From Balneolaceae bacterium (lineage in GTDB: Bacteria; Bacteroidota; Rhodothermia; Balneolales; Cyclonatronaceae): 56,246 nt of DNA. Made by a program: the position numbers and the translations under genes. Shown one piece after another: positions 36,017-45,268 of this stretch. Location of the stretch: assembly GCA_007694035.1 (NCBI GenBank), contig RECM01000176.1, positions 1 to 56,246 of the forward strand, read 5' to 3'. The first letter of the stretch is position 1. Each line of letters opens with the position of its first letter. The notes below the pieces were generated by a model that was not told the DNA's origin, searched no databases, and saw nothing but the letters and a program-made list of their open reading frames with translations.

Positions 36017-39000
36017 TTATTCTACAGATTCGGCTACTTCCGGTGTACGTTCTTCTGAGGATACAAAAATTTTTCTGATAGAACCCCATATACGCTGTCC
36101 AAGTTCACGCCATGTGTTAAATTGAACCCGCGCTTCAAGGCCGATGCCATTTACGCTTTCAACCTGGGTTTCTGTTTGCTGCAGGGCAAGGCGCTGATCC
36201 TTACGGTGAAAAAGTTCTACCGAAAGGGCACGATTTATCCTGTACCTGACTCCGAGATCGCCAATACTCACTTCCGCGCTTTCGTCATATACATCGCGGT
36301 AAACTCCGCCCCGCAGTATAAGCCGGTCGTCGAACAGTCGCAAGGCCACCCCAAGATCGGCCTGGTCGAGTCCTGTCAGGTTCAGGTCCACATCCAGATT
36401 AAGGTTATTGAGGTTTGAGTTCAGCAGCGCTGTAATCTGATTGGAAAGCAGGCTCAGGCCGGCCTGCCCGGCTGCCCTGCCCTGGAAATCCCTGCCAAAA
36501 GCACCAGTATCAGTTCCCATTGCACCGGTCTGTATAAATGTACCTGTAAACAGCAGACTGGTTGCCTGAATCAGTTTTTGTTCTTCATTATTGATGATCG
36601 ACAACAGTGTTGTGTATTCAGAGGCGTCAGTTGCATTGGGAAACTCAAAATAGAACTCGTTCTCAATACTATCGAGATTGCCCCTTATAACAAGTACCAG
36701 GTCGACGGGAATACGCTGTGGTGTGTCATCAGGAATGGCCGGATCGACAGGAGCAATATTCGGTCTTGACCTGTAAGCGGCCGTAATATCAACACGGGCA
36801 TTGGCAGGATCTCCTTCCCATGTAATGCTACCACCCTCGCGAATGGAGAACCGGCGGCTGAAGATATCACCACCTACAAACAGATAATCGCCGCCGTCGA
36901 TATCAAACCTGCCGAACATTTGCAAAGTCTGATCTTCGAGGGTAATCCGTATACGTCCGTTGCCCCTGGCCGTAATTATTTCTCCCGTAACCGGATCAAA
37001 TACAAGCTGTACCGTAGTATTCTGGGGCGCAACAAACTGCAGGTCGAACTGGAAAATTTCCATAAATCCGAGATTTTCATCCGGCTGATCCTGCTCAACC
37101 GTGCGGTCTGCCCTGGGACGAAAAGCTTCATCGAAACTTGTCACATACCGGATGAGCCTCGACTGTTCCTCAACACTGGCTTCATCGAGCAGCGGTATGG
37201 AAAGCCTGGAATCTGATGTTACTACGATCGTCTGGGTAGTTCTAAGGTAAGGTGACGTATTCAGCCCGATCAAATTTACCTCACCGGTTCCGGTTACATT
37301 ACCATAAAATGGTTCTTCCGGTGAATAACGGTTATTGAGAAACTGCAACCGGTCAAGGGTCAATGAGATATTCAGATATTTCTCGCGCTCAAAATCATTA
37401 AGGTCAACGATTCCATAGAGATTACCCCGCCCCTGCCGGCCGTCCGACACCGATACATTGTCGATAAATACACCGGTTATTCTGTCGAGTTCAAGCGGGC
37501 CTGAAAGTGTGTAGTCGGTATTCAGGAAAGCCGGACGTGCATAGACCCTATCGAGCTGGAAAAGAGCATTGAAGTAGTAATCTTCGAGGGTTCCGAAAAG
37601 CACGCCAGTCCCGGATGACCTGCCTTCGACTTCTTCGAAAATATCACTTACAATCAAAGGAAGAATCCACATGTCGATTTCCTTTAAGTCTGCATCAAAA
37701 TAATAGACTGTATCGGCCGGGTTTTCGGGATTGGGAGGTACAAAAAACCCATCCAGGTACAGCCTGTTTCCAACACCGTTATTGCCCTGCCTGTAATCTG
37801 CATACTTCTGCTCATCGATTTCAACCGAGAGACTGGTGTCGAAATGGCGGTTTACCGGGTTATAGACACTTCTAAAGTTAACATCACCGATCAATCTGTT
37901 TTCGAGGTGCAACCCATCCACAAAAATATCACCCTCAATGGTCGGGCTGGTTGTGAGAGTTTTTGTAGTTACCGTTGCATTTAGTTTACCCTCAAAACTT
38001 ACCCGCCCACCTATCAGGGTAGATACCGCACCCAGACCTACCTCTTCCAGGCTGTAACGCATGGAATCGGTATCAAGGTCGCTGAACACTCCGTTAAGTG
38101 CTACAAGACCATCCTCACTGGATATTTCAAGATCATCAATTATTAATCTTCGGTTATTATCATAGATGATTTTAATATCCCTGGAATTTTTCCAGTCAAA
38201 TTCATCATCGCCCAGATAGAAACGGTCCATTTTCATTACTACTGAGGAATCCGAGACAACGACTTCCGCACCGCTTTCCAGAGTAAAATCATTTCCTATG
38301 CTCTTTATTTCAGTTCCAAATTCCCACCGGTCATCAGTGGTGCGTACCCTAAAACTAATGCCGGCTATATCGAGGGCAGGGTGGTCGATTGTTTCAACAT
38401 CTGCTGTCAGGTCAATATCAAGATAATTGACTCTCACGTCTGCCGGTTTGAGCTGCCCGTTAAAAGTTATGCTTGCTCCCGAGGCAACAAGGCTATCGGA
38501 TCTGAACCCGCGGCTGTGAAGGATGCCGGACATCGCCAAGGTTTCATGATCAGCCCTCAGTGATATTTCAAAGTCGGAATCGGTATCGATGTCGGGAAAA
38601 GCATTATAGATTCTGGAAACACGGTCCAGATTATTCAGGCTTCCCTTCAAATCAATTCGAATAGGATCTCCCCCGGTGGGCTTTTCAGATGTGCCTTTAA
38701 CATCATAATCTGCAAACCAGAGCCTCTTTTCAAGCCTCGAATTTACTTCCCATTTCCAAAGACTTAACATTTGTGCAATTGCGGAAGGTTTAATTGACCC
38801 TACAGCCGTCAGATTTACGATATCGCTTTTCAGATCAAGCCGCCGGTTACCAAGTTCAGCATCATTCAGGGTCAGTACCACGGATTGGCTGTCGATTATT
38901 TCACCGTTATATGCCGACTCGCGGATACCGACGAGCAGCTCGCCCGAGAGTCTGTCTGCATTGGTCCCTTTTAGATTTACAGAGTAATTGGCGTTAAGAT

Positions 39001-40645
39001 CTGTAACAGGGATGTTTGATGACCGAATAAGATTCCGGAGATTAAAACCGTCAATGTTCCCGCTGAACTGTGTTAACGGATCGGTATGATTCATATCGAC
39101 CCTTCCGCTGCCACTGGCAGTTCCTGTTCCCTCGGTTATAAAGAATTCCGGTTCAAAAACCCCGTTCCTGAAGGCAAGTTCCAGATCAAGCATCGGAATA
39201 TCATAGTTCTCGAGAAACGTATTGCGGGCATACAGGCCCCAGAAACCGGAACTCGAAAGCAGATCCGAACCGGAGCCGCGCATATTCACGGTTAGATTGA
39301 TGTTTGAATTATTCCCGGTTACTGAGGGGAAATGTGCCAGATTCAGTGAGTCAACCTGCATTGCTACTGAATACACCAGGGAATCCCGGAAAGCTGCTTC
39401 TCCGGTAAGCGTAACAATACCCCTTGGTGGTTCAACAGTAATTACACCATCAACACTGTTAATGGTCCCGTTTATGTGGCCCCTTGTAGTTAGAGAATCC
39501 CAGTCTGAAAATCTGAAATCCTGTAAAATCGCTAATTGTTTTATGTCGTGATCACGAATCCGGACATAGTCCAATATCACATCATAGGAGAACGATTCGG
39601 ATTTCAACAGATCTGTAAATTGCCCGTAGAAGAAAAAATCACTACCTCCATAGCTCATATTAAAACGATTCACATCCAACACCTGCATAGTGCCTTCGGC
39701 CAGAACTTCGAGATGAATAGCGGATGTATACCGACCCCAATCATCAATAATATCACTATAGTCGGCGGGTGTGAGTGTAGCGGAATCCATAATCAGACGG
39801 TATGAAGCATTTACGAACTGATCACGAATGTCAGGCTTTGTGAGGTCTACACCATCAATTTCGAACGTGGCGGAAAGGTTAGTTTTCCCGGAATTGAACA
39901 GCACCCGGTTAAATTCAAGATATCTCTCGTCGTTGTAGAACTGCCCCGACAGAAAGAACTCATCGTTTTGCAGATCTGGGATTACGAAAGAAAGTGATTC
40001 AATATCGACAAACCGCTGGGATGAATTAAGTTCAACATACATCTGCAGGTCGAGGTTTCTGAAATGCAGTGGTTGTGGCAGCCGGATGTCTCCAGGTTCC
40101 CACTGGTAATGATCTATGGTAATCTGTCCGGACGAGATTGCGACAGACGGTGCAAATATCACAGGCAGCTTTCTCTCAGGTCGTTCTGTCTGGAGTGTAT
40201 CCGTTATCGGGGTTTCGAAAACACGGTTAATCGTGTAGCTGTCATTCCCGGTATGTGTGAGTTTTAGTACCGGGTTTTCAAGATTGAAATAGTTCACGGA
40301 AATACGATTGCGGATCATATCCCACAGATCCAGGCCAAGCACTATCGATTCGCTGCTGAAAACAGTATCGGCCTCAATCGTTTCACCATCCGATCCGTAA
40401 TAGACAACGCTCACATCGAGTACTTCAAAACGGAACGGTATAAGCCCGTCGAGTTTACCGATTCGGAGCTCACCATTAAAATTTTCCACAAAATATTTCT
40501 CGGCCCGTTGTGCGAGCATCTCCTTTGTCGAATCGAGTTGCAGAACAAAGAACGCCACTACGACCATGAGGATCGCCGCAATTGCGATAAACCAGAATAT
40601 GCCCCAGAAAAATCGCCAGGAGTTATATATCCATCGTAAGATCAA
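36017..40645 (-). CDS. tamB: TamB-like (AsmA/DUF490) intermembrane protein
   Basis: The 1542-residue protein has an N-terminal inner-membrane anchor (FFWGIFWFIAIAAILMVVVAF), a very long array of beta-strands forming a groove-like periplasmic bridge, and the C-terminal TamB/DUF490 domain, recognised from PVTGEIITARGNGRIRITLE and GGDYLFVGGDIFSRRFSIRE followed by GGSITWEGDPANARVDITA. Such proteins move phospholipid between the membranes and help outer-membrane protein assembly with an Omp85 partner. No adjacent tamA is present. Two genes downstream on the same strand, after rnr, lies the peptidase-propeller-Omp85 fusion, a possible partner. Confidence 0.92.
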   Translation of the reverse strand: MILRWIYNSWRFFWGIFWFIAIAAILMVVVAFFVLQLDSTKEMLAQRAEKYFVENFNGELRIGKLDGLIPFRFEVLDVSVVYYGSDGETIEADTVFSSESIVLGLDLWDMIRNRISVNYFNLENPVLKLTHTGNDSYTINRVFETPITDTLQTERPERKLPVIFAPSVAISSGQITIDHYQWEPGDIRLPQPLHFRNLDLQMYVELNSSQRFVDIESLSFVIPDLQNDEFFLSGQFYNDERYLEFNRVLFNSGKTNLSATFEIDGVDLTKPDIRDQFVNASYRLIMDSATLTPADYSDIIDDWGRYTSAIHLEVLAEGTMQVLDVNRFNMSYGGSDFFFYGQFTDLLKSESFSYDVILDYVRIRDHDIKQLAILQDFRFSDWDSLTTRGHINGTINSVDGVITVEPPRGIVTLTGEAAFRDSLVYSVAMQVDSLNLAHFPSVTGNNSNINLTVNMRGSGSDLLSSSGFWGLYARNTFLENYDIPMLDLELAFRNGVFEPEFFITEGTGTASGSGRVDMNHTDPLTQFSGNIDGFNLRNLIRSSNIPVTDLNANYSVNLKGTNADRLSGELLVGIRESAYNGEIIDSQSVVLTLNDAELGNRRLDLKSDIVNLTAVGSIKPSAIAQMLSLWKWEVNSRLEKRLWFADYDVKGTSEKPTGGDPIRIDLKGSLNNLDRVSRIYNAFPDIDTDSDFEISLRADHETLAMSGILHSRGFRSDSLVASGASITFNGQLKPADVRVNYLDIDLTADVETIDHPALDIAGISFRVRTTDDRWEFGTEIKSIGNDFTLESGAEVVVSDSSVVMKMDRFYLGDDEFDWKNSRDIKIIYDNNRRLIIDDLEISSEDGLVALNGVFSDLDTDSMRYSLEEVGLGAVSTLIGGRVSFEGKLNATVTTKTLTTSPTIEGDIFVDGLHLENRLIGDVNFRSVYNPVNRHFDTSLSVEIDEQKYADYRQGNNGVGNRLYLDGFFVPPNPENPADTVYYFDADLKEIDMWILPLIVSDIFEEVEGRSSGTGVLFGTLEDYYFNALFQLDRVYARPAFLNTDYTLSGPLELDRITGVFIDNVSVSDGRQGRGNLYGIVDLNDFEREKYLNISLTLDRLQFLNNRYSPEEPFYGNVTGTGEVNLIGLNTSPYLRTTQTIVVTSDSRLSIPLLDEASVEEQSRLIRYVTSFDEAFRPRADRTVEQDQPDENLGFMEIFQFDLQFVAPQNTTVQLVFDPVTGEIITARGNGRIRITLEDQTLQMFGRFDIDGGDYLFVGGDIFSRRFSIREGGSITWEGDPANARVDITAAYRSRPNIAPVDPAIPDDTPQRIPVDLVLVIRGNLDSIENEFYFEFPNATDASEYTTLLSIINNEEQKLIQATSLLFTGTFIQTGAMGTDTGAFGRDFQGRAAGQAGLSLLSNQITALLNSNLNNLNLDVDLNLTGLDQADLGVALRLFDDRLILRGGVYRDVYDESAEVSIGDLGVRYRINRALSVELFHRKDQRLALQQTETQVESVNGIGLEARVQFNTWRELGQRIWGSIRKIFVSSEERTPEVAESVE

Positions 40646-40723
40646 CTATTTTTTCTTTGTTTAAACAACGTTAAGGGCATTATTTGATTTAAATGCGACA
40701 ATAGATTCACATCAATGCTGCGG

Positions 40724-41842
40724 TCAGTTACAAGTTTCAAGTGCAAAATCCCAGGATTTTTCCAACAGGCTCAGATCGGTAATGTCATCTATCCGCGGTT
40801 GTCCGTAACTGTTCAGCAATACTACCCGAACGGTATTGTTGAGACTTTTCTTATCCAGAAACATTTTTGCTACCAGGTCGGGTATCCGCGGTTTCAAGTC
40901 CAAAACCTTAAGCTTGTAGCCGTCCAGAAACTGAAAAAGCGGAGATTCATCCAGGCTTGCTCCCGCCAGGTTCGATAATTTCAGTGCAGCCACCATACCG
41001 ATATAAACGGCCTCGCCATGAGAAAAGCGCCTGTAATCGGTTAATGATTCAAGTGCATGGGCAAAAGTATGGCCAAAATTCAGCCAGGCCCGCTTTCCGG
41101 CTTCTTTTTCGTCTTCGGTGACTATGGCGGCTTTGATTCCGGCACATCGAATGATGAGTTCAGTGAGTTTGGCTGGTTCTGAATAGCCTGATTTAAACCG
41201 GGCGGCAAGGGCGAACAATTCAGGATCGGCGATTGCTCCATACTTGATTATTTCTGCCATACCGCAACGCCATTCCCTGGCTGGCAGTGTTTCAAGGAAA
41301 ACGATATCCGAGATTATGGTATCAGGTTGGTAGAACGCTCCGATAAGGTTTTTACCAGAAGGATGATTAATACCGGTCTTGCCTCCCAGGGAGCTGTCGA
41401 CCATGGCAAGCAGTGTGGTGGGAACCTGAACCAGCGGAATGCCACGCATTACCGATGCAGCTACGTAACCGGCAAGATCGCCTGTAACGCCACCCCCGAT
41501 TGCAACCAGGGGGGTTTTCCTGTTTACACCGTTATCGAAGCAGAAATCAACAGCTTCAAGCCATTTACCTGCAGATTTTGACGTTTCACCCGGTGGAATT
41601 TTATGAACCGCAGGTACAAAACCTTCCGAAACCAACATTTCAGTAATTCTTTGCCCGTACAGTTCATCCACATTTTCATCAATAAGAAGCAGCACCTTTT
41701 TCTGGTTGTATAAACGGATTCTCTCAGGCAGAACACTCAGGCTTCCATGGCCGGCATAAACCTGACAGGTATGTGTACCCGAGGTATCAATGTTAAAATG
41801 ATGTACCAATTTGTTCGATTTTCGGGATGAGATTTTCAGCAT
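40724..41842 (-). CDS. aroB: 3-dehydroquinate synthase
   Basis: The enzyme makes 3-dehydroquinate from DAHP in the shikimate pathway, using NAD and a divalent metal. The GGGVTGDLAGYVAAS glycine-rich loop, VPTTLLAMVDSSLGGKTGIN, the metal histidines in WLNFGHTFAHALES and the SHGEAVYIGM motif are present. The 372 residues are of normal length if the ATG at 41842 is used; this overlaps aroK by 50 bases. An in-frame TTG at 41809 would cut the overlap to 17. It is the third gene of a coupled NFACT-aroK-aroB set. Confidence 0.95.
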   Translation of the reverse strand: MLKISSRKSNKLVHHFNIDTSGTHTCQVYAGHGSLSVLPERIRLYNQKKVLLLIDENVDELYGQRITEMLVSEGFVPAVHKIPPGETSKSAGKWLEAVDFCFDNGVNRKTPLVAIGGGVTGDLAGYVAASVMRGIPLVQVPTTLLAMVDSSLGGKTGINHPSGKNLIGAFYQPDTIISDIVFLETLPAREWRCGMAEIIKYGAIADPELFALAARFKSGYSEPAKLTELIIRCAGIKAAIVTEDEKEAGKRAWLNFGHTFAHALESLTDYRRFSHGEAVYIGMVAALKLSNLAGASLDESPLFQFLDGYKLKVLDLKPRIPDLVAKMFLDKKSLNNTVRVVLLNSYGQPRIDDITDLSLLEKSWDFALETCN

Positions 41843-42350
41843 GTTTTTCTGCGGAGTTACCGGCTACCTGCACTTCGGTTATATGTGCCATCTCATATAG
41901 TTGGCGCCTGCGATCCAGCAACTCTTTCAGTTCAGATTCAAGAATTTTATCGGGTTTAAGAGAACCGTTATCATCAAGTAACAGAGGTCGCTTATGGTTC
42001 CTTTTCACCCGTTCGAGAATGGTGTGCATAGCAACATCTATATATACTAGTACCCCCGAACTTTTTATGCTGTTGACCACGTCAGTATCGGTAAGTGTAC
42101 CGCCGCCAAGGGCAACAACAACGTTTTTCCAACCTGCAAGTTCGGCGAGATATTTCTTTTCAAGATTACGGAAATGTGCCTCGCCAAATTTACTGAATAT
42201 ATAAGACACCGTTTTGCGTTCTTTTTTCTCGATATAGTGATCGAGATCAATAAATATGTATTTAAACCGACCGGCAAGAATGCGGCCGATGGTGGTTTTG
42301 CCAGCACCCATAAAACCGGTAAGAAAGATTCGTTCTGGTAATCTGTTCAT
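41793..42350 (-). CDS. aroK: Shikimate kinase
   Basis: The enzyme phosphorylates shikimate in the cytosol. The 185-residue protein has the P-loop GFMGAGKT at 12-19, the shikimate-binding DLDHYIEKK region, and the GGGT motif in ALGGGTLTD, and RNHKRPLL matches the LID segment with its arginine. It overlaps the NFACT stop codon by four bases (ATGA) and the aroB start by 50, so the three genes form a tightly linked unit. This aroK-aroB pairing is common in bacteria. Confidence 0.95.
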   Translation of the reverse strand: MNRLPERIFLTGFMGAGKTTIGRILAGRFKYIFIDLDHYIEKKERKTVSYIFSKFGEAHFRNLEKKYLAELAGWKNVVVALGGGTLTDTDVVNSIKSSGVLVYIDVAMHTILERVKRNHKRPLLLDDNGSLKPDKILESELKELLDRRRQLYEMAHITEVQVAGNSAEKHAENLIPKIEQIGTSF

Positions 42351-43945
42351 AAATCCTGCGCTGATTCGGGAGGTGCGGGTTCCACCAGCAATACCTGTTC
42401 CCTGTCGACCAGAGCCAGACCCGGTGCAGCACCTTTGGGTTTTCTCACATGTTTTCTTTTGGCGTAAATTACCGGTGCAATACCGGTAGTGCGGGCCTTC
42501 GACAACCAGGCTGCAACACCGGCTGCCTTTTCAAGAACGGCCGGTTCCGGAAAGGCGGCAGAACGGTTCATACGAATAATAAGATGTGATCCGGATACAC
42601 CGCGTGCGTGCATCCACACATCCTCTTTATGGCTCGCCCTGAGCAGTTCATCATTGCCGGCAGCACTTTTCCCAATCCAAATATCATACTTCCCGATCTG
42701 AATCCGTCTGAACGGGAAACCTTTGCCCTCAATTTCCTCTTCATTGAGGCCGAGTATTTCAAAAGTCCGACGGTTCGTATCCATCCACTTTTCGAGGGTT
42801 TCGGGGTCCTTCTGTTCAGCTAGTTCATTCAGCGATTCGAGCAACTGTTCCGACAGGCTGGCCTTGTGCTGAATTTCCTCACGGCTTTCATGAGCAATTT
42901 TCACCGACTTTTTCCCTTTCCTGGCCTTTTCATAAAAGTAAGCTGCATTTTCGGTCATCGTGAGCCCTGGCTGTAAAGGAATGGTTACTTCACCACCGGC
43001 AAACAGATCGGATACAGTAATACTGCCGGAATTATCCGGAACAATATGCAGATTAGCCATCAGCAAATGGCCGAAACGTTCATTTTGCAGTACGCGGGCC
43101 TTGCTTTTTTCTTCGTTTTCGGGTGAATATAATCTGCTTTTAAACTTATCATTTGCCCTGGAAACAAGTTTCTGCATCAAATTGAATTTCCGGCTGAACC
43201 TTTCCGTTTTCACCCTTGCATACCAGGCTGTACGCACAGCCCTGTTAACACTTTCGAAAACCTCCTTGCCGGCAACAGGAAGTATATCAGCCGGCCAGGG
43301 GTTGAAGTTACCATCAGGATTCAGGCCGGGCTCAAACCGATGCATCAGTATATCGTTAAGTTTGCCGGCAATAGCATGAATCTCATCACTACCGGCAGAT
43401 TCAACAGACTTCAACATTGGCAGGTTTTTGAGAAATGTACGTGGCAACAACGGATTAACCTTCAGTATATCCCTGAAAATATCCCCTGTTGTTGCAATTG
43501 TAAGAGCCATGGGCGGACGTGGTTTTGGCTCCTCGGAACCGGTGTACCGGTCCGGGTTTTTGAACGCTTCCACTACTATTCCATCATCTACAAGCATAAC
43601 ATTAGCCGCCGATCCATACAATACAATGAGAAGGTACTTGCCATTTTCAAATCGTATAGTGATAAGCCTGTCCGACTCAGCCAGTTCGACTGAAACTACG
43701 CGCTGAGAATTAATTTCTGAAAAAAAAGCGAGCCTGTTCGACTGTGATTTTTTCCGGTTGTAATCCATAAAAAGCACCTGATTACCCGGTGATGCAACCA
43801 CTCTTACCGTTACAGCATCATTAGAATCTTCAAATATAAGGTCAATTACATTTTTTCCGCCTGTTATGGCTGAAACAAAAAATGTTCCAATCAGTTTGCG
43901 TTTTAACTCACCTACTAAATATATTAGTGTGTAATAATTATTCAT
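42347..43945 (-). CDS. rqcH: NFACT family ribosome quality-control protein (RqcH-like)
   Basis: The 532-residue protein has NFACT-N, a coiled-coil middle (about 270-400) and the NFACT-R domain (about 410-515), visible as IGKYDIWIGKSAAGNDELL and HKEDVWMHARGVSGSHLIIR. RqcH binds obstructed 50S subunits and recruits tRNA-Ala to tag stalled peptides with alanine. At 532 residues it is slightly shorter than the Bacillus protein (about 570). It is the first gene of a set with aroK and aroB, starting after a short gap of divergence from the unknown 216-residue gene. Confidence 0.88.
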   Translation of the reverse strand: MNNYYTLIYLVGELKRKLIGTFFVSAITGGKNVIDLIFEDSNDAVTVRVVASPGNQVLFMDYNRKKSQSNRLAFFSEINSQRVVSVELAESDRLITIRFENGKYLLIVLYGSAANVMLVDDGIVVEAFKNPDRYTGSEEPKPRPPMALTIATTGDIFRDILKVNPLLPRTFLKNLPMLKSVESAGSDEIHAIAGKLNDILMHRFEPGLNPDGNFNPWPADILPVAGKEVFESVNRAVRTAWYARVKTERFSRKFNLMQKLVSRANDKFKSRLYSPENEEKSKARVLQNERFGHLLMANLHIVPDNSGSITVSDLFAGGEVTIPLQPGLTMTENAAYFYEKARKGKKSVKIAHESREEIQHKASLSEQLLESLNELAEQKDPETLEKWMDTNRRTFEILGLNEEEIEGKGFPFRRIQIGKYDIWIGKSAAGNDELLRASHKEDVWMHARGVSGSHLIIRMNRSAAFPEPAVLEKAAGVAAWLSKARTTGIAPVIYAKRKHVRKPKGAAPGLALVDREQVLLVEPAPPESAQDL

Positions 43946-43999
43946 CAGAGATAGTGAAGCTTGCGAAGCGCTTCGAGGGCAAAATTAAAAGGTAACAAC

Positions 44000-44650
44000 A
44001 TGCATTATCCGATATTTAACTCAATCATAAATAAAATACAGACAGATCTTCAGAACAGGGATATTAAAACTCAGAATTTCCGGGTTTGGACCGACAAGAC
44101 AATTAACGCAATCGGCCTTGATATAACCATAGATCTGAATAAAATCAGTGAGCACATCAAAACATTGAATCTGCACCTAGATTGGGACCGTTTCAGGGAG
44201 ATCAACCTGGCCCGACAGCTCGAGGGCATGCAGAACCATCCGATGCTTAAGGGAGGCAAGTTTACCAACATCGTTGTGGTTCCGAGAATTGATGTTGAGG
44301 TTAACTGGGTATTCAATACCGACCTGATTTACAATTCCATCGACTGCAGGAAAGGGCATGCAAGAGTTGAAGCAGCCAGCCGCTGGATGGATTCAGTAAA
44401 CCAAAAAATCAGAAATGTTATTCACGGCGACGATGTGATAACCCGCTGGCATGTTGAGGTTGAAGGAGATTTTGAAGGGCGATACCTGTCGGTAATGAGC
44501 CTCATATCCTACCTTGATTACGAATTCACCGGAATTACAGATCTTAATGATGTACACAAATTTGTTGGCCGCCGATTACAGCAGATACTTGTGCGAACCA
44601 ACAAGGTTATAATGGTTGCCGACAAATCGTTTATTGAGGCTGCGGCCTAA
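44000..44650 (+). CDS. Conserved-looking protein of unknown function, 216 residues
   Basis: I do not recognise this family. The 216 residues are soluble, mixed alpha/beta, with no signal peptide. Segments such as DWDRFREINLARQLEGMQNH, VVVPRIDVEVNWVFNTDLIY and HGDDVITRWHVEVEGDFEGR suggest a compact globular protein, possibly with a nucleic-acid or ligand-binding sheet, but no active-site motif. The ATG at 44000 is chosen because an AAAGG lies nine bases upstream; an in-frame start at 43961 would add a basic low-quality leader. It is divergent from rqcH and ends at a bidirectional terminator shared with the mini-protein gene. Confidence 0.7.
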   Translation: MHYPIFNSIINKIQTDLQNRDIKTQNFRVWTDKTINAIGLDITIDLNKISEHIKTLNLHLDWDRFREINLARQLEGMQNHPMLKGGKFTNIVVVPRIDVEVNWVFNTDLIYNSIDCRKGHARVEAASRWMDSVNQKIRNVIHGDDVITRWHVEVEGDFEGRYLSVMSLISYLDYEFTGITDLNDVHKFVGRRLQQILVRTNKVIMVADKSFIEAAA

Positions 44651-44653
44651 AAA

Positions 44654-44676
44654 AAATGCCTTGATACAAGGCATTT
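44654..44676. terminator. Bidirectional intrinsic terminator
   Basis: AAATGCCTTG and CAAGGCATTT form a perfect 10-bp stem around ATA. A run of A precedes it and a run of T follows, so it can end transcripts from both sides. On the minus strand it overlaps the stop codon of the 29-residue protein gene. Confidence 0.88.
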
Positions 44677-44764
44677 ATTTTTTCTTATGGCGATTCTTGC
44701 GAAGTCTTTTCTTGCGCTTGTGCTTGGCAATCTTTGCTCTTTTCCTTTTTTTTCCGCTTGGCAT
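44675..44764 (-). CDS. AURKAIP1/COX24-domain mini-protein (bS22/mS38-like)
   Basis: A 29-residue, extremely basic protein: MPSGKKRKRAKIAKHKRKKR followed by LRKNRHKKK. This is the compact motif of the AURKAIP1/COX24 family, the same family as mitochondrial ribosomal protein mS38 and the small bS22 of mycobacterial ribosomes, so a place on the 30S subunit is likely. Lysine and arginine make up well over half the residues. Its stop codon lies inside the terminator stem. The ATG lies about 140 bases downstream of the HU gene on the same strand, with no clear Shine-Dalgarno. Confidence 0.85.
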   Translation of the reverse strand: MPSGKKRKRAKIAKHKRKKRLRKNRHKKK

Positions 44765-44905
44765 TTTTAAAAAATTTAAGATGTTTGAGTAAATGCCCGG
44801 CGGGCACTTTTTTCTGACGGAACGCAAAAATACGAAAAAGCTGGTTAAAATCCAGCTGCAACGTCAATTTAGATACGATTCCGGATAGAAGCTACAAACA
44901 GCCAA

Positions 44906-45193
44906 TTATGGTGTGTTGGTTTCAGCAACAGCTTTTTTAAACTCTCTGGAAACTTTCAGAACCGGCACCAATTGTTCAGGCACAATTACTTCCTGGTTGG
45001 TTTTCGGGTTCCGGGCTACCCTCTGAGCCCTTTTCACTACCCTGAAGCTTCCAAAACCTCTCAGTTCGATTGACTTACCATCTTTCAGAGCTTCAATAAC
45101 CGTATCCATAAAACCCTTTACAACGGCTTCGGTTTCTACTTTAGCTATTCCCGTAGACGATGATATTATGTCCACAATATCAGCTTTTGTCAT
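44906..45193 (-). CDS. HU/IHF-family DNA-binding protein
   Basis: The 95-residue histone-like protein starts MTKADIVDIISSSTGIAKVE, has the dimer helices and sheet (GKSIELRGFGSFRVVKRAQR) and the DNA-intercalating beta-arm with the proline in VARNPKTNQEV. It dimerises and bends DNA in the nucleoid. The ATG at 45193 matches the family start; a longer frame to 45244 adds an unconserved leader. It has no clear Shine-Dalgarno but follows an AT-rich leader, as often seen in Bacteroidota. Confidence 0.93.
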   Translation of the reverse strand: MTKADIVDIISSSTGIAKVETEAVVKGFMDTVIEALKDGKSIELRGFGSFRVVKRAQRVARNPKTNQEVIVPEQLVPVLKVSREFKKAVAETNTP

Positions 45194-45260
45194 GTTTTTA
45201 TTTTTGTCGTTATTCACGGCGTCTAATTTTATTAGTAATTGCAATTCATCAGGTTACAAC

Positions 45261-45268
45261 CAAATATA
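45261..45268 (-). promoter_or_regulatory. Bacteroidota-type -7 promoter box of the HU gene
   Basis: On the minus strand the leader carries TATATTTG, an exact match to the TAnnTTTG -7 box of Bacteroidota, about 68 bases upstream of the ATG. A matching -33 TTG is not clear. Confidence 0.35.

Noticed and set aside
44685-44867. 60-codon minus-strand frame near the terminator
   Set aside because: It overlaps the 29-residue bS22/mS38-like gene in another frame, and only the latter matches a known family.
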